From positions 310,001-374,000 of the forward strand of contig NZ_CP081855.1 in NCBI RefSeq assembly GCF_019797825.1: a stretch of 64,000 bases of DNA, given 5' to 3'. The notes under the pieces were generated by a model. It worked only from the letters and a program-made list of their open reading frames with translations. It made no database searches and was not told the origin of the DNA. The DNA is from Limosilactobacillus panis (GTDB lineage: Bacteria; Bacillota; Bacilli; Lactobacillales; Lactobacillaceae). Of this stretch, positions 25,707 through 34,243 are shown piece by piece. A program made the translations under genes and the position numbers. The stretch's first letter is position 1. Each line of letters starts with the position of its first letter.

Positions 25707-27248
25707 TTACTTGGCCTCCTTTTCGTTCATGTTATCAAGAATCTTTTGCCATAGCTTCATTACACTCGGTTCGGAGTAAAGCTTGCAGTCCTTGTAAGCG
25801 TTAGCGCTCATCTTGGCCAGGCGGTCCTGGTCAGTTAAGAGGCTGATGATTGCCTTGGCCAAACCATCGATATCGCCGTTCTTGGTCAGCAGGCCGTCTT
25901 GACCGTCAATGATGACGTCACTCGGCCCGTACTTGATGTCGTTGGCGATGGCTGGCAGCCCATGGGCTGCCGCTTCCACCAGGGTGAGGGGCAGACCCTC
26001 AACCCGACTTGGCAGGACCATTAGTTGGGCGTGGTCGTCAACGTCGGCAACGTCATTCGTGTAGCCCTTGAAGTGGACGCTGCTTTCGAGGCCGAGGCCC
26101 TTTACCTGCTTGCGGAGCTTCTTATCATAGTTATCGTTAGCATAGCCCCACAGGTTGAGTTGGGCATCCGGCACGGCCTTTAGGACCTTTGGCCAAGCAG
26201 CAATGAGGTGTTCCTGCTGCTTTTCGGGGGAGAGCCGGGCGATGGTGACAACCTCGTGCTTGTGACGCTTCTCAAACGGGACGTGCGGCCGGTTAAGAAT
26301 ATCGCTGGTGACAATTGGTCCCGGAACCCGGAAGACTGGGACGCCAGTCTTAGCGTAGCGGGCCTTAACATCGTCTTGTTGCTGAGGAGTCAGGGCGATT
26401 ACCCCGTCCCAGTCGGTCAGGTGGTTGAGCCCCCACTCGTAGTTGAAGTTCAAGGCCGAGTGGAGGATGTCGTTGTTGTCGTTGACGTGGTCATTGTGCA
26501 ATTGCATGTAACGGGGAACCCGGTGCTTCATATGGAGGACGGACCAGCCAATTTCGTACACCCGGTCGGTAACCAAGCCGACGGGACCGTCACCGCAGAT
26601 TTCCTTATCCGTGACCAGCTGGTCGAGGAAGAAAGCCGTGAGGGCGTCGAAGCCGTTGAACTGGTAGTCGTGGCCGCGGAAGTCAAAGAGGTGGAAGCTC
26701 TTAGAATCTTTGCCACGCTTATCGGTCTGGTTGTTCACCTGGAGGGCTAATTTGCCGGCCGGGGTGAAGTAGTTCTCAGTCGTGACCTTGTTGGACCAGT
26801 CATAGAGGTGTTCGACGGAGATAAAGCCCCGGTTATCGTACCAGGTCACCTTGAGGAGCTTACCGAAGTGGTCGAAGTACTGGAGGTTGATGATGTGCTT
26901 CTTGTCATCGTTGCGGCGGCGAATGTACATGATTCGGTGACCGTTACGGTAGTAGTTGTAGTTGATTCCGTCGGCCTGCCGTCGCCAGCTGGAATCAATC
27001 TGGATGTCCTTGATGGTGACGTCCTTGGTAGGGACCTCGCGGGCGTCCTGGAAGAAGTCATACATGTTGACAAAGTTTTCATCTTTGATTCCGGCAGCGT
27101 TGGTCACCATGTGCAGCTCATTTGAGTACTGCCGGGTGACAATCTTTGCCGGTTCTTTGAAGTGCTCGAACAGGTGCAGACGCTGGATCTGGGCATGTTC
27201 GATTCCCGACATGTTGGTTTGAATGCCATCGTTTAGAAAGAATAACAT
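25707..27248 (-). CDS. Glycosyltransferase family 4 protein, first of a tandem pair (TarM/GtfB-type)
   Basis: 513 residues with the same two-part build: DUF1975-like N-terminal region (NYYRNGHRIMYIRRRN...), then GT4 domain with TIARLSPEKQQEHLI and RVEGLPLTLVEAAAHGLP carrying the E-x7-E pair. Start at ATG 27248 because AAGGAG is 8 nt upstream; the ATG at 27254 is too close. Immediately followed by the partner gene, so a complex or sequential action is likely. Acceptor (teichoic acid or protein) is not readable. Confidence 0.8.
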   Translation of the reverse strand: MLFFLNDGIQTNMSGIEHAQIQRLHLFEHFKEPAKIVTRQYSNELHMVTNAAGIKDENFVNMYDFFQDAREVPTKDVTIKDIQIDSSWRRQADGINYNYYRNGHRIMYIRRRNDDKKHIINLQYFDHFGKLLKVTWYDNRGFISVEHLYDWSNKVTTENYFTPAGKLALQVNNQTDKRGKDSKSFHLFDFRGHDYQFNGFDALTAFFLDQLVTDKEICGDGPVGLVTDRVYEIGWSVLHMKHRVPRYMQLHNDHVNDNNDILHSALNFNYEWGLNHLTDWDGVIALTPQQQDDVKARYAKTGVPVFRVPGPIVTSDILNRPHVPFEKRHKHEVVTIARLSPEKQQEHLIAAWPKVLKAVPDAQLNLWGYANDNYDKKLRKQVKGLGLESSVHFKGYTNDVADVDDHAQLMVLPSRVEGLPLTLVEAAAHGLPAIANDIKYGPSDVIIDGQDGLLTKNGDIDGLAKAIISLLTDQDRLAKMSANAYKDCKLYSEPSVMKLWQKILDNMNEKEAK

Positions 27249-27375
27249 TTCCATATCTCCTTATGTTTACTCATAATTGAGTTTATCACATCTGGGGGCC
27301 GGCTGCCGGTTCGACTTGCGCAGTCTTCTGCCCTATAATAAGGAGTAAGTAAAAATGGGGAAGTAGGTTTGTAGT

Positions 27376-27897
27376 ATGAGTAGTACGGATGAACTTTTAA
27401 AAACTGTAGAAAAAAATCTTGCTGACGCCAAGCAGCAATACGAGCATGCCCAGCAGTCAGCAGAGGACGAGAAATCGCCACTGCTTGCGGTAATGAAGGC
27501 CAACTATGAAAATGCCCGCCGGAACCTGGCAAACGTTAAACAGATGGCTAAGTTGATGGCCCAGCCAGTCGGTAAGGCGGCCGTTAAGGAAACCACCGAA
27601 CCGCCATCGGCGACCCCAGTACCGAAGAAGAAGGTCGACCCGAACGCGGTTAAGCTGCCGGGGAGCGCCGCCACGATATACTTCCCAACGATGGATGACT
27701 TTGTCAGTGGGAAGAATAACCAGGCTGCTCAAAAGGCCAGCCAGTGGCAGGCCGACGTGATCCGCAAGTCCAGCCAGCAGGATGAAAAGGCGGACCGGAA
27801 AAAGAAGCCGGTACCCCCCAAAAAGGGTGCGGCTGATGACGACCAGGTCACCTTGACCCGCGAGCAGTACCGGAAGCAGTTGAAAAAGAGAAAATAA
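27376..27897 (+). CDS. Hypothetical coiled-coil protein with TRxxYRK tail
   Basis: 173 residues, no signal peptide or membrane span. N-terminal coiled coil (about 1-65), a Pro/Lys linker, then a highly charged tail ending in DDDQVTLTREQYRKQLKKRK, similar to the end of the 96-aa protein at 19258. Divergent from the glycosyltransferase operon. The best ribosome-binding site (AAGGAG, 27340-27345) serves an in-frame ATG-GGG-AAG-TAG at 27355-27366 instead; this gene's ATG at 27376 has only GGGGAAG upstream. A TATAAT at 27334-27339 is a likely -10. Function unknown. Confidence 0.7.
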   Translation: MSSTDELLKTVEKNLADAKQQYEHAQQSAEDEKSPLLAVMKANYENARRNLANVKQMAKLMAQPVGKAAVKETTEPPSATPVPKKKVDPNAVKLPGSAATIYFPTMDDFVSGKNNQAAQKASQWQADVIRKSSQQDEKADRKKKPVPPKKGAADDDQVTLTREQYRKQLKKRK

Positions 27898-27899
27898 GT

Positions 27900-27943
27900 A
27901 AAAGGGGCAAGTCAGCAGGATTCCTGTTAACTTGTCCTTTTAA
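27900..27943 (+). terminator. Terminator of the coiled-coil protein gene
   Basis: AAAGGGGCAAGTCAGCAG and CTGTTAACTTGTCCTTT form a long hairpin with a few mismatches, ending in T residues. Confidence 0.7.
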
Positions 27944-27972
27944 GCATTATCTCGGCTTTTCACCACTAGCTA

Positions 27973-27981
27973 TGTTATAAT
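27973..27981 (+). promoter_or_regulatory. Extended -10 promoter of msrB
   Basis: TGTTATAAT with TG extension; no clear -35. It lies 30 bp before the msrB start. Confidence 0.55.
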
Positions 27982-28010
27982 CAGGTCACCAAAGAGAAGG
28001 GGGCCTGTTC

Positions 28011-28439
28011 ATGAACAAGGAAGAATTAAAGAAGAGACTTTCACCAATCCAGTATGCCGTGACCCAGGAGGCGGCGACGGAGCGCCCTTTTACCGGAAAG
28101 TATGACCATTTTAATGAGCCCGGTATCTACGTCGACGTGGTCAGTGGGGAGCCACTCTTTTCTTCACTCGATAAGTACGATTCCGGCTGCGGTTGGCCGG
28201 CCTTTACCAAGCCGATTGCCAGGCGGGTAGTCAAAGAAAAACGGGACCAGTCCTTTGGCATGGAACGGACGGAGGTCCGCAGCCAAAAAGCCAACTCCCA
28301 CCTCGGCCACGTTTTCACGGATGGGCCCTTAGACCGAGGCGGCCTGCGCTACTGTATTAATTCGGCGGCCCTTCGTTTCATCCCCGCAGCCAAACTGGCG
28401 GAAGCCGGGTACGGGGAGTACGAATCATTATTTGAATAA
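28011..28439 (+). CDS. msrB: Peptide-methionine (R)-S-oxide reductase
   Basis: 142 residues, the usual size for MsrB. Reduces methionine-R-sulfoxide in oxidised proteins. The signature [12 protein letters not shown], the [10 protein letters not shown] segment and the catalytic cysteine in [13 protein letters not shown] are present. The two CxxC zinc motifs found in some MsrB proteins are absent. A second, resolving Cys could be the one in SGCGWP. ATG 28011 follows a G-rich ribosome-binding site. Single-gene unit between two hairpin terminators. Confidence 0.95.
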   Translation: MNKEELKKRLSPIQYAVTQEAATERPFTGKYDHFNEPGIYVDVVSGEPLFSSLDKYDSGCGWPAFTKPIARRVVKEKRDQSFGMERTEVRSQKANSHLGHVFTDGPLDRGGLRYCINSAALRFIPAAKLAEAGYGEYESLFE

Positions 28440-28445
28440 GATAAC

Positions 28446-28485
28446 AAAGAAGCGACCGAAGAAGAATTTCTCCGGTCGCTTCTTT
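28446..28485 (+). terminator. Terminator of msrB
   Basis: AAAGAAGCGACCGA pairs with the TCCGGTCGCTTCTTT side and is followed by T/A-rich sequence. Confidence 0.8.
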
Positions 28486-28509
28486 ATAATGAATAATTGC
28501 AATTAATAA

Positions 28510-28608
28510 TTAGTGTTGAGGTTTACCCATAAACATCCCCGCGGCAGAGGCAATCAGGATTCCGAGAAAACTTACAACAGCAATTGCGTTACTTAAAGCT
28601 GACATCAT
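28510..28608 (-). CDS. Small membrane protein (32 aa)
   Basis: Two consecutive ATG codons (28608 and 28605) follow GAAAGGGTG. The peptide is one hydrophobic span (ALSNAIAVVSFLGILIASAA) ending in GMFMGKPQH. No family recognised. The small size and clean ribosome-binding site are the evidence for a gene; it could still be chance. Confidence 0.5.
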   Translation of the reverse strand: MMSALSNAIAVVSFLGILIASAAGMFMGKPQH

Positions 28609-28915
28609 GGTTAAACACCCTTTCATATTTTTATCTTATTTCTTTACACCCTTATTATAGCAACGATGGCGGGAATGAGAGATAATAATTGGGTAATTTT
28701 TCACTAAGCAAACCACTCATTTTGCTTACCATTTACTTATATAAAATTAATAAATTGCCCATCATTTTCTTTCTATTATTAAGTTAATTACTGAGCATAC
28801 TTAATTTAATAAAGCACAATGGTAATAAAGTAAAAGTCGGTTCAAAAAATTGTTGAATGTTGAGCATTAGCTAAAGTTGACCTTACTACGGGCCCAAGGA
28901 ATCCGTCCATAAGAA
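28609..28915. other. AT-rich intergenic stretch, nothing recognised
   Basis: About 300 bp of AT-rich sequence with no supported gene, repeat or RNA signature. It presumably holds the promoter of the 32-aa gene (minus strand). A hairpin at about 28916-28953, with T residues on the minus-strand side, probably terminates the metQNI-peptidase operon. Confidence 0.4.
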
Positions 28916-28956
28916 AAACCGCCAGTGATCGTTAAGACCAGCTGGCAGTCGGGTGC

Positions 28957-30099
28957 TTACTTAAAGAAATTAACAATGATGTCTTGGTAGGTTTGAATGG
29001 TCGCCAAAAAACTCGGAATGGTGGTGAACTCGTCCGTCTGGTGGGCCTCACTCCAGGCGTCACTTCCGAGGACGATTACCGGTAGGTCAGGCCGGTCAAC
29101 TGTGAATACACTGGCATCCGTCGCCCCGTTGATGATGTCCGTCTTCACGGGGTGGGGGTAGTGTTGTTTGGCAAACGTGAGGGCCGACTGAACAAAGTCG
29201 CTTGCCGGATCCGTACTGATGGGGTGGTAGTCTTGGAAAATATCCAGCTTTAACTGGTAGGGCGTCTGGTGGTTAATCTTATCTACCGCTGCGTGCAGTC
29301 GGTCAGCGACGGCTTGGTTATCAAAGGCTGCCGTCGGCCGGATGTTCCCCTCTAGTTTAGCGTGGTCGGGGATGGTGTTAACCTGGTCCCCACCAGAGAT
29401 GACGGTCACACTGTGCTGGACTTGCCCCAGGTACGGGTCCTTTGGGGTGTCGTCAAAGAGGTAACTTTCTACATCCGCGTACTTCAACAGCCCCGTAATG
29501 GCATTAACCCCGCGGGCCGGCATAGAGCTGTGGGCGGACTTGCCGATGCTCTCGACCAAATAATTCATGCTTCCGGAATGGGCGAAGATGACGTTGCCGC
29601 CGGTGGGTTCTCCAACCACGAGGGTGTCCAAGTCGTCAGCCACCCCTTGTTTAGCCAGGCGGAAGGCTCCGGGAGTCCCTAGTTCCTCACCAGCAGTGGC
29701 AATTAGCTTAACCGTGCCCGCCGGTAGCCGGTCAGCTTCCTTGAGCTTGATTAGTGCCAGGACCTGGGCTGCGAGGCCGCTCTTCATGTCAGCGGCACCC
29801 CGCCCGTAAATTTTGTCACCAACAATACTGCCGGCGAAGGGGTCGTGTTGCCAGCTCTTGGGGTTGCTGACGGCGACCGTGTCCATGTGCCCCGTCAGTC
29901 CCAGAATTCGCTTGTCCGTGCCCGCCCCGACTTGCGCGGTCAGGTTAGCCCGGCGGTCGCCGAATTCGTCAACCGTGGCGGTAATTCCGTGGGTGGCGAG
30001 TAGCTTTTGCAAGTACTTGGCCACTGCGACCTCATTACCGTTAGCACTATGAATTTGAATCAAATCTTGTAATACCTTAACCTCTGCACTGGCTTCCAT
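28957..30099 (-). CDS. ArgE/DapE-family metallo-deacylase
   Basis: 380-residue M20-type zinc hydrolase. Metal ligands sit in GLTGHMDTVAV (His, Asp) and GRGAADMKSG (Asp), with the catalytic Glu in ATAGEELGTPGA and a late His in SEAHQTDE. The lid/dimerisation domain (about 175-290) contains SAHSSMPARGVNAI. Annotated relatives act as succinyl-diaminopimelate desuccinylase or as N-acyl-amino-acid deacylases. It is the last gene of the T-box-controlled metQ-metN-metI operon, which points to release of methionine from N-acylated or peptide forms (inference). Confidence 0.8.
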   Translation of the reverse strand: MEASAEVKVLQDLIQIHSANGNEVAVAKYLQKLLATHGITATVDEFGDRRANLTAQVGAGTDKRILGLTGHMDTVAVSNPKSWQHDPFAGSIVGDKIYGRGAADMKSGLAAQVLALIKLKEADRLPAGTVKLIATAGEELGTPGAFRLAKQGVADDLDTLVVGEPTGGNVIFAHSGSMNYLVESIGKSAHSSMPARGVNAITGLLKYADVESYLFDDTPKDPYLGQVQHSVTVISGGDQVNTIPDHAKLEGNIRPTAAFDNQAVADRLHAAVDKINHQTPYQLKLDIFQDYHPISTDPASDFVQSALTFAKQHYPHPVKTDIINGATDASVFTVDRPDLPVIVLGSDAWSEAHQTDEFTTIPSFLATIQTYQDIIVNFFK

Positions 30100-30115
30100 G
30101 AAAATTCCTCCTAAA

Positions 30116-30805
30116 TTAACGGTCCTGGTGGTTTAACTTCTTAGCGAGTAAGTCACCAATCACTTGGATGATCAGCACGAAGAGGAGGACTAGCAACGTT
30201 GCCACCAGGGTAACGTCATTGTTGAACCGGTCGTAACCGTATGAAATGGCGGTGTTACCTAAACCACCAGCACCAATTGCTCCGGCCATTGCGGTCAGGC
30301 TGACCAGGCTAATCAAGGAAACGGTGGAGACCCGGATCAGTTCGGAGCGGGATTCCCGCAGGTAGACTTCAAATATGATGTCCTTGTTGGTAGAACCAAT
30401 GGCTTGGGCGGCTTCAATCTTTCCCTGGTCAACACTCTTCAGTGCCACTTGGACTTGCCGAGCGTAGAAGGCAAAGAAACCGATGGACAGGGGCACGAGG
30501 GCAGCGGTGGTCCCAATCTGGGTACCAACGATGGCCTGGGTGACTGGTGCGATGAAGGCTAGCAGGATGATGAAGGGGATGGCCCGGAAAACCGAAACGA
30601 CTTTATCGCAAATACTGTAAAGAACCTTGTTTTCTAAAATTCCACCGGGTTCGGTGACCACGAGGGCGATCCCGAAGATTAGGCCAATCAGGCCCCCAAT
30701 GATGGCTGGCCAAACCGTCATGTAGATGGTCTGGATAATGGAGGTTCCCCAGCCATTGTCACCGCCCCAGCCTAGTTGCACGACATTTGGTAAAAAACTA
30801 CTCAT
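30116..30805 (-). CDS. metI: Methionine ABC transporter permease
   Basis: 229 residues, five or six membrane spans, with the ABC-importer EAA loop region ([27 protein letters not shown]). Start at ATG 30805, 7 nt after AGGAGG; the frame is open further upstream inside metN. It overlaps the metN stop by 8 bp, so translation is coupled. Forms the membrane channel with MetN and MetQ. Confidence 0.9.
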   Translation of the reverse strand: MSSFLPNVVQLGWGGDNGWGTSIIQTIYMTVWPAIIGGLIGLIFGIALVVTEPGGILENKVLYSICDKVVSVFRAIPFIILLAFIAPVTQAIVGTQIGTTAALVPLSIGFFAFYARQVQVALKSVDQGKIEAAQAIGSTNKDIIFEVYLRESRSELIRVSTVSLISLVSLTAMAGAIGAGGLGNTAISYGYDRFNNDVTLVATLLVLLFVLIIQVIGDLLAKKLNHQDR

Positions 30806-31862
30806 TCCAAATCCTCCTATCATCAATCTTGGTTACAGTAACTTTGTTGTCTTCTAAGAACTTAACGGCTGCTTGCCGTTGCTTGTCGTCCCCCTTAACC
30901 ACGACGAAGAGGGTCCCAACTGGTTCGCCACCGAGGATTTCGATGTTCCCGTAAAGCATACTTGCTTCGACACCGAGTTCCTTGTAGAGGGCAATGATGA
31001 TTGACTTTGTAACGTTGTTGCCGTTGTAAACCAGCTGGAAGAGTTTCTCGTCAGACGTCAGGTGGTCCAGGTTGAAGGCCTTCAGGGTGTCAACCGCGGC
31101 GAGGGAGCCGCCGACAAACTGGCGGGTCAACTCTTGCTGTGGTTGTAAGAAGACCTTTTGCAGTGGGCCCCGCTCAATAATCTGGCCATGTTCCATGACG
31201 GCAATCTTGTTAGCGACTCGCTTGACGGCGTCCATTTCGTGGGTAATTAGGACAACAGTTAAGTCGAGTTTATCGTTTAGCTGCTTGAGCAGGTCGAGAA
31301 TCTGGTTGGTGTTTTGCGGGTCCAGGGCCGAAGTAGCTTCATCGGAAATCAAGATTTCCGGGTCGTTGGCCAGCGCCCGGGCGATGGAAACCCGTTGTTG
31401 TTCACCACCGGAGAGCTGGACGGGATAAAAGTTCGCCTTGTCCTTGAGCCCGACCAGTTCAAGCAGTTCCAGGGCCTTCTTTTCCTGGGCATCGTCGTCC
31501 AGCTTGCTGTGCTTCAAGGCGAAGAGAACGTTTTCGATGACCGTCGTTTCGTTCAGTAGGTTGAAGTGCTGGAAGATCATCCCGATGTTACGTCGCTTCT
31601 CTTGGAGTTCCTTGTTGCTTAACTGCTGCTGGTGGTCCTTGAAAAAGGATTCACCGTCGATGGTGACAGAACCATCCGTGGGTTTTTGCAGGAGGTTGAT
31701 TGTCCGGACCAGGGTTGACTTTCCGGCGCCTGAGTAACCGACGATCCCGTAAATATCACCTTTTTCAATTGATAACGACACATCCCTGACGGCGTGGACA
31801 ACTTCCTTGCCCTGCTTGAAAGTGACGTTAATGTTTGCTAAATCAATAATTGGTTTCGCCAT
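30798..31862 (-). CDS. metN: Methionine ABC transporter ATP-binding protein
   Basis: 354 residues. ATPase domain (1-250) with Walker [10 protein letters not shown], signature LSGGEQQR, Walker [13 protein letters not shown] and H-loop ITHEMD. A C-terminal NIL domain (about 275-350) is typical of MetN and senses methionine for transinhibition. ATG 31862 with AGGAGG upstream, 12 nt after metQ. Confidence 0.95.
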   Translation of the reverse strand: MAKPIIDLANINVTFKQGKEVVHAVRDVSLSIEKGDIYGIVGYSGAGKSTLVRTINLLQKPTDGSVTIDGESFFKDHQQQLSNKELQEKRRNIGMIFQHFNLLNETTVIENVLFALKHSKLDDDAQEKKALELLELVGLKDKANFYPVQLSGGEQQRVSIARALANDPEILISDEATSALDPQNTNQILDLLKQLNDKLDLTVVLITHEMDAVKRVANKIAVMEHGQIIERGPLQKVFLQPQQELTRQFVGGSLAAVDTLKAFNLDHLTSDEKLFQLVYNGNNVTKSIIIALYKELGVEASMLYGNIEILGGEPVGTLFVVVKGDDKQRQAAVKFLEDNKVTVTKIDDRRIWNE

Positions 31863-31873
31863 ATTTGCTCCTC

Positions 31874-32725
31874 CTACTTGCTAAAATCCCGGTCCCAGGC
31901 GGTAAGTTCAGATGAACCGTAGTACTTGTTGATCAAGTGCTTGGTTTCCTTTGTCTGGTAAGCCTTAACAACGTCCTTGTAGGCCTTATTGTTCTTGTTT
32001 TGCTTCTTAACGGCAATGATGTTTACCCATTGCGCGGAATCCTTGTTGAGGGGTTCAACGAAGATCGCCTTCTTGTAGTTCAGACCCGCAGCTTGGGCGT
32101 AGTTGGTGTTGACAACGGCGGCGTCAACGTCGTCCAGTGTCCGGGCAGTTTGGTCTGCGGCAATTTCTTTAACCTTGATGTCTTTCTTGTTGTCGATGAT
32201 GGATGATGCGCTTGCCAAGTCGGTGCCCTTCTTAAACTTGAAGAGGCCAGCGTTCTTTAATGCGTACAGGGCCCGGGATTCGTTGGTGGCGTCATTTGGT
32301 ACCGCGATGGTGGCGCCATCTGGTAAGTCTTTGATGCTTTTGTACTTATTAGAGTAGACCCGGATTGGGGTGATAAAGGTGTCACCATCGGATACGATGT
32401 CGGTGTGATGGGCCTTGTTCCAAGACTTCAAGAAGAGCTTGTGTTGGAAGGCGTTCAGGTCGACATCACCATTTTGCAGGGCCTTGTTGGGCTGGTTGTA
32501 GTCGGTGAACCGGCGGAATTTAACCGTGACCCCGTACTTATCCTTGGCGGTCTTGGCAACGGAGTTCCAAATTTTGTCGTCGGCTTTGGAACTAGCCATG
32601 ATTCCGACCGTTACGGTCTTGGCAGCTTGTTGGTGGGGACGGACAAAGCTGAAGTAACCGGCGATTAGGATCAGAACGACAACGACTGCCCAGATAATTG
32701 CATTTCTTTTCTTTCTTCTCTTCAT
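31874..32725 (-). CDS. metQ: Methionine-binding protein (NlpA/MetQ family), membrane-anchored
   Basis: 283-residue substrate-binding component. The NlpA/MetQ fold is visible ([46 protein letters not shown]). The N-terminus is basic then hydrophobic ([20 protein letters not shown]) and has no lipobox cysteine, so it is probably held by an uncleaved signal anchor rather than lipid. First gene of the operon behind the T-box leader. Confidence 0.9.
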   Translation of the reverse strand: MKRRKKRNAIIWAVVVVLILIAGYFSFVRPHQQAAKTVTVGIMASSKADDKIWNSVAKTAKDKYGVTVKFRRFTDYNQPNKALQNGDVDLNAFQHKLFLKSWNKAHHTDIVSDGDTFITPIRVYSNKYKSIKDLPDGATIAVPNDATNESRALYALKNAGLFKFKKGTDLASASSIIDNKKDIKVKEIAADQTARTLDDVDAAVVNTNYAQAAGLNYKKAIFVEPLNKDSAQWVNIIAVKKQNKNNKAYKDVVKAYQTKETKHLINKYYGSSELTAWDRDFSK

Positions 32726-32782
32726 AGTAAATACTCCCTTTTAATCCTTATGAATAATTGCGGTTAACCGAACGTTAGAACA

Positions 32783-33067
32783 GAAAAAGCACCCGTCCTA
32801 ATCAGTAAAGGACGAGTGCTTCGTGTTACCACCTTTGTTCGCTGGGCCATCACTGACTCAGCCTCAGTGGGTTACTCTAATAAAACAATTAGAATTACCC
32901 AGCACGATTAACGTGTGCTAACCCGTTACCGGCTAACAGTCACCGGTACCATTCCAGGCCCATCTTCAGTGCCGCCACCTACTGCTTTCCACCAACCAGC
33001 AGCTCTCTGAAAAGCTTAAGCACTTACTCTGCCTTTCAACATGTTTTAACGTTCAATTAATTTGTTG
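32783..33067 (-). promoter_or_regulatory. T-box riboswitch leader (probably methionine-specific)
   Basis: Minus-strand features in order: AGAGAGCTGCTGGTTGGTG with the AG/GGTG bulge, a specifier region with GGAATGGTACC (AUG would specify methionine), the T-box sequence GGTGGTAACACG (32833-32822), and a terminator with GCACTCGTCC/GGACGGGTGC arms followed by TTTTT. Uncharged tRNA would stabilise the antiterminator and turn on metQNI. AUG is chosen by context; UGG in the same loop would read as tryptophan. Confidence 0.9.
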
Positions 33068-33073
33068 TCATTA

Positions 33074-33101
33074 ATTATAATGGCATTCTCATTTTTGTCA
33101 A
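33074..33101 (-). promoter_or_regulatory. Sigma-A promoter of the T-box met operon
   Basis: On the minus strand: TTGACA, a 16-nt spacer, TATAAT, both perfect matches. Transcription should begin near 33067. Confidence 0.85.
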
Positions 33102-33176
33102 CAACTTTTTTAATTTTTTGCTTTGGGAGAAGCAGTATAATATAAGTAAACCAGATGAAGGATTGAAATTAAAATT

Positions 33177-34163
33177 ATGAAAAAACAAGCTGTGAAATTA
33201 GAAGACGTCGCGGCCGTTGCGGGAGTTTCGAAGACGACGGTTTCTCGGGTTCTTAACAACCGGGGCTACCTTAGCCAGGCGACGATTGATAAGGTCCACA
33301 AGGCGATGCAGAAGTTGCACTACCAGCCCAACATCATTGCCCGCCAGCTTTACCAGCAGCGGACTAACCTGGTGGGTCTGGTTTTTCCAACCGTTGACAA
33401 CCCGTTTTTTGGCCAACTAGAGGCGTGCCTGGATTATGAACTGTACAAGCGGGGCTACCGGGTACTAATGGGGAACAGCCAGAATAATCCGGACCGTGAG
33501 CGGGCCTACCTTCGCCAGCTATTAAATGGACAGGTGGATGGCCTGATCGTTGGGGCCCACAACGAGGGCATCAAGCAGTACCGTAATATTCAGCTGCCGG
33601 TGGTTTCCATTGAACGGTTGGTTTCTAAAGACATTCCAGTTGTGGCCGCGGATAACTACGCTGGCGGTGTCCTGGCAACGCAACGACTACTGGACGATGG
33701 CTGTCAGCATATTATCCATACTAATTATCCCCACGACCTGGCATCGCCGAACATGGAACGGCGGCGGGCCTATGAGGAGCTGATGCGTAAGCACGGCTTA
33801 CCAATGTATACGTATGAAGTTAGCTTCGATAGTTCGACTGCTGAGAAGCTGAAGATTTTTCGGCGTCTCTTTGATGAGCATCCGGAAGTTGACGGGGTTT
33901 TCGCCGATAATGACACGAATGCCAGTCTAATCATGCAGGTGGCTCGGAAACAGGGTCGGCGGGTTCCAGAAGACCTCAAGGTAGTGGGCTTTGATGGAGC
34001 CAGCATGACCCGGACCTTGTTGCCGGAGCTAACCACGATCCAGCAGCCCATTCAACAAATGGCCAGCACGGCGGTGCAACTTCTCCAAGAGAGAATTGAC
34101 GGTAAAAAGACCACCAGCTCGGTTCAGCTACCGGTTAAGTTGATTCGCGGAACAACTGCATAA
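33177..34163 (+). CDS. LacI-family transcriptional repressor
   Basis: 328 residues. Helix-turn-helix and hinge (1-60): KLEDVAAVAGVSKTTVSRVLNNRGYLS...YQPNIIARQL. A periplasmic-binding-like sensor domain follows (VGLVFPTVDNPFFGQL, VDGLIVGAHNE). Looks like a sugar-responsive regulator of the ScrR/RbsR type; effector unknown. Possible targets are three operator-like sites before the VOC-alcohol dehydrogenase genes just beyond the IS30 element. TATAAT at 33136-33141 is a likely -10. Confidence 0.9.
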   Translation: MKKQAVKLEDVAAVAGVSKTTVSRVLNNRGYLSQATIDKVHKAMQKLHYQPNIIARQLYQQRTNLVGLVFPTVDNPFFGQLEACLDYELYKRGYRVLMGNSQNNPDRERAYLRQLLNGQVDGLIVGAHNEGIKQYRNIQLPVVSIERLVSKDIPVVAADNYAGGVLATQRLLDDGCQHIIHTNYPHDLASPNMERRRAYEELMRKHGLPMYTYEVSFDSSTAEKLKIFRRLFDEHPEVDGVFADNDTNASLIMQVARKQGRRVPEDLKVVGFDGASMTRTLLPELTTIQQPIQQMASTAVQLLQERIDGKKTTSSVQLPVKLIRGTTA

Positions 34164-34209
34164 CAAAAGAAGCGACCAACGAAGATGTTCATTGGTCGCT
34201 TCTTTTGTC
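34163..34209 (+). terminator. Terminator of the LacI-family gene
   Basis: ACAAAAGAAGCGACCAA pairs with TTGGTCGCTTCTTTTGT. The IS30 element begins 35 bp downstream. Confidence 0.85.
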
Positions 34210-34243
34210 ACCGCTTCAAAAAAGTTTAAAAATTTTTTTACTA

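Noticed and set aside
20073..27254. Accessory Sec (SecA2/SecY2) glycoprotein export locus
   Set aside because: No secA2, secY2 or asp genes nearby; only the glycosyltransferase pair and a standard signal peptide are visible.
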